Assembly (NCBI RefSeq): GCF_032926325.1
Contig: NZ_CP136709.1
Coordinates: 3,628,501 to 3,692,500, forward strand
Source of the DNA: Aestuariibaculum lutulentum
Lineage (GTDB): Bacteria > Bacteroidota > Bacteroidia > Flavobacteriales > Flavobacteriaceae
Length of the DNA: 64,000 nucleotides
Direction: 5' to 3'
The notes beneath the pieces are model-generated. The model saw only the letters and a list, made by a program, of their open reading frames with translations. It was not told where the DNA came from and searched no databases. Shown here in pieces: positions 1 through 7,748 of the stretch. A program made the translations under genes and the position numbers. Within the stretch, counting starts at the first letter, position 1, and the number at the start of each line of letters is the position of its first letter.

Positions 1-1071
1 ATCTTTATGAACCGCCAATAAGTTAGCCATACCACCAACCTCACGACCACCCATAGCATTGGGCTGACCTGTAAGTGAAAATGGTCCGGAGCCAGGTTTC
101 CCAACCTGCCCAGTAATCAAAGACAGATTTAATAAAGCGAGATTTTTATCGGTCCCCACAACACTTTGGTTTAACCCCATGGCCCACATGCTAATAAAGC
201 CTTTAGACAAACCAATAACGTCGGCCGCTTTTCTAATATCCTTTTCGGGAACACCACATAATCTTGAAGCTTCTTTAACCGTAGTTTCACCAAGCTGTTC
301 TTTATATTTATCGAAACCTTCGGTATAATTATTTATGAATTCTTCATTTATTAATCCACGTTCGAAAATGCTTCTTGCAATGGCATTATATAAAATGATA
401 TCGGTTCCAGGAATCAATTGCAGATGAATATCGGCAAAATTAGCCGTATCGGTTTTACGCGGATCTACCACAATAATTTTCACATCCGGATTTTCCTCTT
501 TATGTTTTTCCAGGCGGCGGAATAATATAGGATGACACCATGCTGGGTTAGCTCCTGTAATTAAAAAGCAATCAGCCAATTCAATATCTGCATACGAAAT
601 TGGAACACTATCCTCTCCAAAAGTTTTCTTATAGCCTACCACCGCTGAACTCATACAAAGTCTGGAGTTGGTATCGATATTATTGGTTCCTAAAAATCCT
701 TTGGTTAATTTATTGGCAATATAATATTCTTCGGTTAAGCTTTGTCCTGAAACATAAAAACCAACACTATCCGGACCGTGTTTCTTTATTATAGATTTAA
801 AAACACTCGCAGCGCGATCTAAGGCATCATCCCAGCTTACACGCTCACGAGGATGTGAACGGCTCCAACGCATTTCTGGATATAAAATTCGGTCTGAAGT
901 GTCGTTTGCAACATAATGCAGGTTCATTCCTTTTGAACACAGCATACCTTTATTTACCGGATGGTCTTTATCGCCTTCTACAATGACTTTATTATTACTG
1001 TCCTTTTTAACGATAATACCACATCCTACGCCGCAATACGAGCACGTTGTTTTTACTTCATTTTTTAACAT
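1..1071 (-). CDS. nasA: assimilatory nitrate reductase catalytic subunit (partial, C-terminus outside window)
   Basis: Molybdopterin oxidoreductase that reduces nitrate to nitrite in the cytoplasm. The 357 visible residues start at an ATG at 1071. Cys10, Cys13, Cys17 and Cys45 form the C-x2-C-x3-C-x27-C ligand set for an N-terminal 4Fe-4S cluster, as in NasA/NapA/FdhF enzymes. The following residues match the molybdopterin-binding fold, with GANPAWCHP, a DPRKTDTA stretch and a GQPNAMGGREVGGMANL stretch that is typical of NasA. No Tat signal is present, which favours the assimilatory form. NirD/NirB downstream on the same strand and the NarK-like transporter at 46-47.6 kb support the role. The reading frame runs off the left edge of the window. 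Confidence 0.93.
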   Translation of the reverse strand, partial: MLKNEVKTTCSYCGVGCGIIVKKDSNNKVIVEGDKDHPVNKGMLCSKGMNLHYVANDTSDRILYPEMRWSRSHPRERVSWDDALDRAASVFKSIIKKHGPDSVGFYVSGQSLTEEYYIANKLTKGFLGTNNIDTNSRLCMSSAVVGYKKTFGEDSVPISYADIELADCFLITGANPAWCHPILFRRLEKHKEENPDVKIIVVDPRKTDTANFADIHLQLIPGTDIILYNAIARSIFERGLINEEFINNYTEGFDKYKEQLGETTVKEASRLCGVPEKDIRKAADVIGLSKGFISMWAMGLNQSVVGTDKNLALLNLSLITGQVGKPGSGPFSLTGQPNAMGGREVGGMANLLAVHKD

Positions 1072-1429
1072 AAACCACTGCGTTTTACACTAATTTAAAA
1101 CATTTTAGTAACACAAAGTCAGGATACAATCATTATTAGTAATACGATAAAAAGAACCCTTTTCTTTTTTCAATTTACTAATTCAAGCAACTCTAACTTG
1201 CATTTCTAAAAGATGATGCTTTATTGAATTTTCAAAATTGAAAAGAGAAAACAACATCCTTATACTTACAAAATTAAGTATAAATACTTAATTTTAAAAA
1301 TTAAAAATACGTATAAAACAATAAATACAGTTTCGTTAAAGAATAAAATAACTTTTTAGGAATATGTTAAAAATTGAATAGAATTAAATACCAATACGAA
1401 ACAATTAACAAATTTAAGATGAATAACAG
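1072..1429. other. intergenic region carrying the nasA promoter
   Basis: This 358-base gap holds no ORF that looks real. It lies between nasA (leaving leftward) and the 3' end of the NarL-like gene. It contains the palindromic operator at 1271-1294 and a TACGTA hexamer at 1308-1313. The long nasA leader (about 190 bases) is A/T-rich; I saw no convincing riboswitch in it. Confidence 0.6.
1269..1294 (-). promoter_or_regulatory. nasA operator palindrome fused to a -7 box
   Basis: Bases 1271-1281 and 1284-1294 are perfect 11-base inverted arms around AA. The core is TAAGTATAAATACTTA (1275-1290). On the minus strand the inner half-site runs into TAATTTTG (1276-1269), a match to the Bacteroidota -7 box TAnnTTTG. 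The same core recurs before the nitrate transporter and dodecin, and related forms occur before nirB and the NarL-like gene. The bound protein is not known; the NarL-like regulator next door is the nearest candidate. Confidence 0.7.
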
Positions 1430-2095
1430 TTAAACTAAATCGTACTCTTTAGCTTTATTACTTAACTCCATTAGATTTTTAACCTCTAATTTTTTCATTA
1501 AGTTAAAACGATGAACTTCTGCAGTACGCTTACTAATTTCAAGTTCTTCAGCAATATCCTTATTGTTTTTCAACTGTAAAACAAGTTCAAGAATCTGACG
1601 TTCGCGTTTCGTTAAATTAAATGGATCGTTAATTTTTTTCTTAATTTTTGGAGTTTCCTTAACCGCATTACCGCTTACAAAATTATTCATGATAATAGCT
1701 GAAACATCTCCGGTAAAATACTTACCACCACCAGCAATACTATTTAAAGCTTTTAAAAACTCTTCCTTACTGGCTCCTTTTAACAGATAGCCATCGGCAC
1801 CTGCCTGAATAGCTTTTACCACATATTCTTCAGAATCGTGCATTGATAACACCAGTGTTTTAACATCGATTTGCTGCTCTTTTATTTTTTGAACAACCTC
1901 AATACCATTCATTTCTGGCATGCGGATATCGACAATTAACAAATGTGGATTTTGCTTTTTAATTACTTCAAGAGCCTCAAGCCCATTTGAAGCTTCATCA
2001 ATGACCTTAATACCATCCTGATCTTCTAAAAGCGCCTTAATTCCATCTCTTACTAAAACATGGTCATCGGCTAAAACTACATTTATAACACTCAT
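1430..2095 (-). CDS. NarL/FixJ-family response regulator, probable nitrate regulator
   Basis: Two-component response regulator of 221 residues. The receiver domain (about 1-120) has the acidic pair Asp10/Asp11, phosphoacceptor Asp56, Ser84 and Lys106. A LuxR-type helix-turn-helix follows (about 155-215, LTKRERQILELV ... DIAEELEISKRTAEVHR). The sensor kinase gene lies 140 bases upstream on the same strand, and its NarX-like ligand motif implies nitrate or nitrite sensing. The gene sits between nasA and nirDB, so it probably controls them. A degenerate copy of the shared operator at 2223-2238 suggests autoregulation. Assignment of the operator to this protein is inference. Confidence 0.9.
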   Translation of the reverse strand: MSVINVVLADDHVLVRDGIKALLEDQDGIKVIDEASNGLEALEVIKKQNPHLLIVDIRMPEMNGIEVVQKIKEQQIDVKTLVLSMHDSEEYVVKAIQAGADGYLLKGASKEEFLKALNSIAGGGKYFTGDVSAIIMNNFVSGNAVKETPKIKKKINDPFNLTKRERQILELVLQLKNNKDIAEELEISKRTAEVHRFNLMKKLEVKNLMELSNKAKEYDLV

Positions 2096-2207
2096 AATAC
2101 TATCAATTTAATCACTAAAGTGACATTTAAAATTTAGAAAGTTCTTTATTAATATTATTTCAGCTAAGCTACTCAATATCTAAATGACACAGAAAGAACC
2201 TACGTAG

Positions 2208-2238
2208 CAAAAATATAAAATTTAAGTGAAAATACTTA
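2208..2238 (-). promoter_or_regulatory. degenerate operator and -7 box before the NarL-like gene
   Basis: TAAGTGAAAATACTTA at 2223-2238 matches the nasA operator core at 14 of 16 positions and overlaps the stop codon of the sensor gene. TATTTTTG (2215-2208 on the minus strand) fits TAnnTTTG, and a TACGTA hexamer lies at 2201-2206. This would let the regulator be transcribed apart from the sensor gene. Confidence 0.5.
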
Positions 2239-4053
2239 CTCTTTAATAGGAATATTTAAAGTTACCCGCGTGCCTTTATCTATTTCAGAATGAATAAAAA
2301 AGCGCCCTTCTATGTACTTTATACGTTCTTTCATAAAGGTCATCCCCATACCTCCATCACCTTCTTTTACTTTCTTAACCTTCGAAGGATCAAACCCCTT
2401 TCCGTTGTCATCTATAACAATACTAAGTATATTTTCACTATGTGATAACGACACTAAAATATGCGTTGAATTGGCATACTTAATCGCATTATTAATAGCC
2501 TCCTGAACAATTCGGTAAATATTAATTTCAACCAGAGAATCCAGACGCTTATTAAAGTCGGTTTTGTTAAATAGCACAATATTTTTCCCTGTTAATTTTG
2601 CCAACTCGTGCGTTAACTTATTTATTGCTGGAACAATACCATGATCGGTTAATTCTGGTGGCGTTAAATTAAAGGTTGCCGTTCTTACTCCCTTAATAAT
2701 ATTAGTGGTTAACTCCTTTAAATGCTCAATTTTTTTAGCTGTCTTATCAATATCTGAAATATCAATACTTTCCAAATTATACTTTAATCCGGTAAGCATT
2801 TGTCCAATACCATCGTGAACATCCTTTGCTATGCGATTTTGTTCCTTTTCCTGATTTTCAATAATCTTACTGGAGATGATTTTCTGCTGATCCATCTTCT
2901 CCTCAAAACTCGCTTTAGTTAGGCGTTCTATTTCTAACTGTGCTGCTTTTCTGGTAGTAATATCGGAAGCAATAATTAAAAGTTCTGGGCGATCATCGCT
3001 TGGACTAAATGGAATGATAGCCATCTCTAACCAGATATCTTCATGATCTTTTGTAGTTGCTTTAACCTCGCCTTGCCAACCGGTTTTCTTACTTTTTGAA
3101 ATGATACTTTCTAAAACCAACTGCTCTTTTTCGTGTACAGAAATCACTTCTGAAAAACTTGTAGTCACATTAAATCCTGAAAACTTAAACAATCGTGAAA
3201 ATCGTTTACCTATATGAACCACATTTCCACTTTGAGTAATACGAGCAAACAATAAAGTTTCATCCATGGCGTGATTTAAAGCACGTAATTCACGCATCGA
3301 TTTCTCTTTGGCTACACTCAGTTCGTCTGCATCAATAGCCATTTGCTTGGCACGTTGTTCTGCCGACAATAATTCTGCCAAAGTCGCTCTAACCGACTTT
3401 GCTGTTGGCCAGAAAATGAATAAAAATTCAGCCAGTAAAATGATAAGCGTTAAAATAGTAAGCAACATCTCTAAACGACGTAACCAGCTCACTTTTTCAT
3501 TAGCTTCTAAATCGTATTGGTTTACAATTTCATCCATAACAGACAAAAACTCACCTTCATTCTGTCTAACCTTTTTAATATCTTCAGAAAAAGCCGAATT
3601 CGGTAACGGCGGGACATTCTCAATATCTTCTATGATTGTTTGAGCCGAACGACTTATCGTATTGAATATTGGATTTAACTTTTGAAACTTATCTGAAATA
3701 ACAGTACTATTATTCCCTGGAAGCCCTAAACTTTCGCTTCCTTCCTGAAGTGAATAATGCGACGTTTCCCAAAGTTTTAGGGTCGCCTTTATTTTATCTT
3801 TAAGTAGAATACGCCCATTTAATTCCTGCTCGACTGAAAGTGCAACAATGTCCTTTGTAAGCTTCTGACTAAGCATACGCTGTCTTCCCGCAATATTAAT
3901 AACAGTCGAGTCACTTTGTTGGGCATTTAAATGCTTGCGAATAAGAATCTGGCTAACAATTACCGAAAGCGCAATGGTGCTTAAGGCAATAATATACAAA
4001 CGGCTTAACTTATCAAACGTACGCTGATCTAATGAATTACCGTTATTTGTCAT
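2236..4053 (-). CDS. NarX-like sensor histidine kinase with PAS domain
   Basis: Membrane sensor kinase of 605 residues. Transmembrane helix 1 lies at about 18-38 and helix 2 at about 193-215, enclosing a periplasmic PilJ/NarX-type sensor region. Residues 51-64 (VINIAGRQRMLSQK) match the P-box of NarX/NarQ, which binds nitrate and nitrite. A PAS domain follows (about 258-370), then a HisKA_3 dimerisation helix with His413 in DVHDGIGQ, and a HATPase_c domain with an N-box (INNAIKYAN), DDNGKGFD and GMGMTFMKER. Its partner is the NarL-like regulator downstream. The PAS domain distinguishes it from enterobacterial NarX. Ligand specificity is inferred from the P-box and from the neighbours. Confidence 0.9.
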   Translation of the reverse strand: MTNNGNSLDQRTFDKLSRLYIIALSTIALSVIVSQILIRKHLNAQQSDSTVINIAGRQRMLSQKLTKDIVALSVEQELNGRILLKDKIKATLKLWETSHYSLQEGSESLGLPGNNSTVISDKFQKLNPIFNTISRSAQTIIEDIENVPPLPNSAFSEDIKKVRQNEGEFLSVMDEIVNQYDLEANEKVSWLRRLEMLLTILTLIILLAEFLFIFWPTAKSVRATLAELLSAEQRAKQMAIDADELSVAKEKSMRELRALNHAMDETLLFARITQSGNVVHIGKRFSRLFKFSGFNVTTSFSEVISVHEKEQLVLESIISKSKKTGWQGEVKATTKDHEDIWLEMAIIPFSPSDDRPELLIIASDITTRKAAQLEIERLTKASFEEKMDQQKIISSKIIENQEKEQNRIAKDVHDGIGQMLTGLKYNLESIDISDIDKTAKKIEHLKELTTNIIKGVRTATFNLTPPELTDHGIVPAINKLTHELAKLTGKNIVLFNKTDFNKRLDSLVEINIYRIVQEAINNAIKYANSTHILVSLSHSENILSIVIDDNGKGFDPSKVKKVKEGDGGMGMTFMKERIKYIEGRFFIHSEIDKGTRVTLNIPIKE

Positions 4054-4066
4054 TTTTAAATACTGT

Positions 4067-4651
4067 TTAAGAAATCGCTTGTTTTACCAAGGCTAAACTT
4101 TTATCTGAAAACTTAATTTTCAAGGCTTCTTCATGTCCTTCATCAGACATTTTAACCCATGTTTTTTGAAGAATATCAATAACCTTTTCATCTTCATGCT
4201 TAGCAGCAAATTCTTCAAAATAATAATCTAAGAACACCAGACAAATGACATCTTCAATAGTCTGACTTTCTTCATTTTTCTTGATTAATTTTTTATTAAT
4301 TAAAAACGAAACGCGATCAATAAATTCATCTTCATACCCTACTTCCTTTAAAATTTCCGCAGTTAATTCGGCATGCATTTTTTTTAGAGTTTCTCGCCAT
4401 TTTAAATACCCTACGCGATCCATAGGATACTCGTCTCTTGCAATTTTCCATCGGCATATATGTTGCGCTCTGGCTGCCAATTGCAAGGCTCTTGATGCAT
4501 TCGGCTTAAACTGTAACAGTTTTTGAGACATGCGTTGCGAGTATAACAATTCTTTTGGAAAATCTAAACCATGACTGTGATACACATTAGGATCTTCTGA
4601 ATTCTTTTTATCTATTAAGGCTATTGCCGTTTCAAATCTTGTTGGTTCCAT
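4067..4651 (-). CDS. DUF4202 family protein of the nitrate cluster
   Basis: Protein of 194 residues matching the DUF4202 family, which is often found beside nitrite reductase genes; its biochemical role is not established. The gene lies 13 bases upstream of the sensor kinase and 15 bases downstream of nirD, so it is probably in one transcript with them. Conserved-looking polar residues are His25, His27, His64, His93, Asp142 and His152, spread over a mostly helical sequence. That pattern could mean a divergent HD-type metal site, which is inference. No signal peptide or membrane segment is visible, so it should be cytoplasmic. Confidence 0.75.
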   Translation of the reverse strand: MEPTRFETAIALIDKKNSEDPNVYHSHGLDFPKELLYSQRMSQKLLQFKPNASRALQLAARAQHICRWKIARDEYPMDRVGYLKWRETLKKMHAELTAEILKEVGYEDEFIDRVSFLINKKLIKKNEESQTIEDVICLVFLDYYFEEFAAKHEDEKVIDILQKTWVKMSDEGHEEALKIKFSDKSLALVKQAIS

Positions 4652-4666
4652 TTGGTTTGGTATATA

Positions 4667-5044
4667 TTAGTCTGAAAAGCCAATATACACATTTCCATCT
4701 TTAATTTTAACAGGATAAGTCGCAATTTTTAAATCATCACCGTTTAAATTAGAACCGTCTTCCAACGAAAAATTCTTTTTATGCATCGGGCAGGCTACTT
4801 TTGCGATTCCATCCTTATCTCCCACCATTCCTAGAGACAACACCATTTCCATTTTATGCGGACAAAGATTTTGTGCGGCATACCACTTATTTTTTCTAAC
4901 AAAATTATAAACCGCTATCTGCTTGGTTTTGTACTTTATACAGGCTCCGCTATTCTCGGGAAAATCGGCAACGGTTCCCACTTCAAACCACGTTGTAACA
5001 TCGGCTTCGGTTACTGTATTGTATTGACTAAGTATATCTTGCAT
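4667..5044 (-). CDS. nirD: nitrite reductase (NADH) small subunit
   Basis: Rieske-type 2Fe-2S protein of 125 residues, the small subunit of assimilatory nitrite reductase. The ligand pairs are Cys61-x-His63 and Cys85-x2-His88, with 21 residues between Cys63-side and Cys85-side motifs, as in NirD and Rieske ferredoxins. It lies 24 bases downstream of nirB on the same strand, so both are probably made from one message. It partners NirB in reducing nitrite to ammonium in the cytoplasm. The ATG at 5044 gives the normal family length. Confidence 0.92.
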   Translation of the reverse strand: MQDILSQYNTVTEADVTTWFEVGTVADFPENSGACIKYKTKQIAVYNFVRKNKWYAAQNLCPHKMEMVLSLGMVGDKDGIAKVACPMHKKNFSLEDGSNLNGDDLKIATYPVKIKDGNVYIGFSD

Positions 5045-5068
5045 TTTTAATATTTTTAGATTGAATAA

Positions 5069-7579
5069 TTACCAGGCTTGTGGCATTTTTTGTTCACGCA
5101 TTGGTACGAAAACCAAGTTATCGTCGGTATCATCAGAATTCACAAAATGTTTAAAACGTTTAGCAATATTCGGATCTTCGATGGCCTGTTTCCATTCGCA
5201 TTCATATTTATTGATCAAACCTTTCATTTCTTGTTCTAAATCGTCTGCAATACCTAACGAATCTTCAATCACCACCTTTTTCAAGTATTCAATACCGCCA
5301 TCTAATTTTTCTAACCATGGGGCCGTTCTTACTAACGGACCAGCCGTTTTAATATAAAACATCAGGAAACGATCTAAGTATTTAATAGCTGTTTCATCAT
5401 CTAATTGTTCGGCGAATAAAATAGCATGCTTAGGTGTTGCACCTCCATTTCCGCACACATAAAGATTCCAACCACCATCTACAGCTATCAATCCGAAATC
5501 TTTACCTCTGGCTTCGGCACATTCGCGAATACAACCGGAAACACCTCCTTTTAACTTATGCGGACTACGTAATCCTTTGTATCTATTTTCTATCTCAATA
5601 GCAAAAGTGACACTCTCGTGCATACCATAACGACACCACGTAGACCCCACACAACTCTTAACCGTTCTCAACGATTTACCATAAGCATGACCACTTTCAA
5701 ATCCGGCTGCAATTAATTCTTTCCAGATTAATGGTAACTCATGAATTTGCGCTCCAAATAAATCGATACGTTGACCTCCGGTAATTTTAGTATATAAATC
5801 ATATTTCTTAGCAACTTCACCTAAAACAATCAATTTATCAGGTGTAATTTCTCCTCCAGCAATCCTCGGCACCACCGAATATGTTCCATTACGTTGAATG
5901 TTAGCCAGGAATCTGTCATTAGTATCCTGAATAGCAAATTGCTTATTTGGGGTTTCCATGGTAATCGTAGCGAAAATAGAAGCTAATGCAGGTTTGCAAA
6001 CCTCACAACCATCACCGTCACCAAATAAATTCAACGCTTCATCGTAATCTTTAACCTGATTTACTTTCACCAAATCGTATAACTCCTGACGGTTAAAACT
6101 AAAGTGTTCACAGATAACCTCTTTAACCTCTTTACCTAAAGATTTAAGCGTTTCGTTTACCAAATCGACCACCATAGGTTTGCAACCGCCACAACCTGTT
6201 GTCGCTTTGGTTTCAGCTATCACATCACCTAAATTATTACTTCCATTTTCGGTAATAGAACAACAAATAGCTCCTTTGCTTACGCTTTCACATGAACATA
6301 CTTGCGCTGTATCTGGTAAATCCAGAACGCTGCCAAAAGCCGATCCGCCTTCACTTGCAGGTAAAATTAATTGCGAAGGATCTTCAGGAATTTTCATGCC
6401 GTTTAGATAAATCTGATGCAACATATTGTAATCGGAAGCATCGCCTACAAGAATCCCTCCAAGAAGTGATTTCCCATCCAAGCTAACGTTAATACGCTTA
6501 TATAAATGTTGAGTTTTATTTTCAAAAATTACAGAATGTCCCTGACTTGCCGGCATAAATGGTTCGCCAAAACTCGCCACATCAACACCTATTAATTTCA
6601 ATTTGGTAGACATATCGATATCTGCAGGCATTACAAAATCAGATTCTCCTAAAATCTGTTTCACAGCAACCCCAGCCATATCATATCCTGGCGCCACTAA
6701 ACCGTAAATCATCTGGTTGTAAAGCGCTACTTCTCCAATAGCGTAAATGTTAGAATCGGAAGTTTGCATTTTATTATCGACTACAATACCTCCACGAACG
6801 CCCATTTGCAAATCACAAGTTTTTGCTAATTCGTCTCTTGGACGAATACCAGCAGAAATGATTAACATATCGACATCTAAAACGTCATCTTCACCAAACT
6901 CCATCCCGGTGATAGCCTCACCTCCCAAAATCTGATTGGTCGCTTTACTTAAATGAATATTTAAACCAATAGATTCTAATTTTAGTTTTAAAACCTGACT
7001 ACTTCTAGTATCTAATTGTCTCGGCATTAATTTAGGAGCAAACTCAACAATATGTGGTTCTAAACCCATATCTAAAACCGCTTTACCAGCTTCCAACCCT
7101 AATAAACCACCACCTAGAACAGCAGCTTTAGCATCCGGATTTTTAGCTTTCAACTCCGCTGCATAAGCCAACATGCCTTCTAAATCCTCAATGGTTCTAT
7201 ACACAAAAACCCCTTTCTTTTCTACCCCCTTAATAGGTGGCACAAAAGGAGAAGATCCCGTTGCAAGTACTAAGTAATCGTATTCAAACTCCCGATCCTT
7301 AGCCGTAGTTATGGTTTTCTTGCTTCGATGGATATCTGCAACCCGCTCACCAGTTATCAATTCTATACCGTGCTCTTCATACCATGATCTTGGCGCCATC
7401 TCTAAAGCTTCAGCATCTTGATTTTCAAAATACTCACTTAAATGCACCCTATCGTACGCTGGTCTTGGCTCTTCTCCAAAAACAGTAATTTTATAAGTCT
7501 GACTTTTAACTTCAGCTACAAATTTTTCACAAAACTTATAACCTACCATTCCGTTACCTACAACAATTATTTTTTTCAT
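5069..7579 (-). CDS. nirB: nitrite reductase (NADH) large subunit
   Basis: NADH-dependent nitrite reductase of 836 residues, reducing nitrite to ammonium. The ATG at 7579 is preferred to an upstream in-frame start at 7663, because the Rossmann segment KKIIVVGNGMVG begins right after it. Domains in order are an FAD/NAD-binding reductase (about 1-400), BFD-type 2Fe-2S segments (the first with CSCES...CGGCKPMV, a second with CEVCKP), a ferredoxin-like half domain, and the siroheme/4Fe-4S domain. The last has Cys643, Cys649, Cys683 and Cys687 in C-x5-C and C-x3-C spacing, as in sulfite and nitrite reductases. nirD follows 24 bases later. The promoter carries three half-sites of the shared operator. 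Confidence 0.94.
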   Translation of the reverse strand: MKKIIVVGNGMVGYKFCEKFVAEVKSQTYKITVFGEEPRPAYDRVHLSEYFENQDAEALEMAPRSWYEEHGIELITGERVADIHRSKKTITTAKDREFEYDYLVLATGSSPFVPPIKGVEKKGVFVYRTIEDLEGMLAYAAELKAKNPDAKAAVLGGGLLGLEAGKAVLDMGLEPHIVEFAPKLMPRQLDTRSSQVLKLKLESIGLNIHLSKATNQILGGEAITGMEFGEDDVLDVDMLIISAGIRPRDELAKTCDLQMGVRGGIVVDNKMQTSDSNIYAIGEVALYNQMIYGLVAPGYDMAGVAVKQILGESDFVMPADIDMSTKLKLIGVDVASFGEPFMPASQGHSVIFENKTQHLYKRINVSLDGKSLLGGILVGDASDYNMLHQIYLNGMKIPEDPSQLILPASEGGSAFGSVLDLPDTAQVCSCESVSKGAICCSITENGSNNLGDVIAETKATTGCGGCKPMVVDLVNETLKSLGKEVKEVICEHFSFNRQELYDLVKVNQVKDYDEALNLFGDGDGCEVCKPALASIFATITMETPNKQFAIQDTNDRFLANIQRNGTYSVVPRIAGGEITPDKLIVLGEVAKKYDLYTKITGGQRIDLFGAQIHELPLIWKELIAAGFESGHAYGKSLRTVKSCVGSTWCRYGMHESVTFAIEIENRYKGLRSPHKLKGGVSGCIRECAEARGKDFGLIAVDGGWNLYVCGNGGATPKHAILFAEQLDDETAIKYLDRFLMFYIKTAGPLVRTAPWLEKLDGGIEYLKKVVIEDSLGIADDLEQEMKGLINKYECEWKQAIEDPNIAKRFKHFVNSDDTDDNLVFVPMREQKMPQAW

Positions 7580-7582
7580 AAC

Positions 7583-7631
7583 TACGTATTTTACACTACA
7601 AACATAAGTAAAAACTACGTAATTATACTTA
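7583..7631 (-). promoter_or_regulatory. nirB promoter with three operator half-sites
   Basis: On the plus strand TAAGTA (7605-7610), TACGTA (7616-7621) and TACTTA (7626-7631) are spaced by 5 and 4 bases. The last two form an inverted repeat with one mismatch to TAAGTA-N4-TACTTA. On the minus strand TATGTTTG (7606-7599) is a -7 box overlapping the first half-site by two bases, the same overlap as at nasA. A further TACGTA sits at 7583-7588 in the short leader, and another at 7699-7704. No TTG was found at the -33 position, which fits dependence on an activator. Confidence 0.6.
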
Positions 7632-7748
7632 ATTAAATGTGTGAAAATTTCAAAATCAGTCAATTATTGACAAATTCACAAATTGAAACACATTTTTATA
7701 CGTATTAATTAAAATAATAAGGATTCAACAATGAAAGAATAAAGTTTT

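Noticed and set aside
1072..1429. Riboswitch or attenuator in the long nasA leader
   Set aside because: No stable stem with a T-tract and no known aptamer core could be traced by eye.
7580..7663. N-terminal extension of nirB
   Set aside because: It would read through the -7 box and operator half-sites, and the Rossmann fold begins right after the ATG at 7579.
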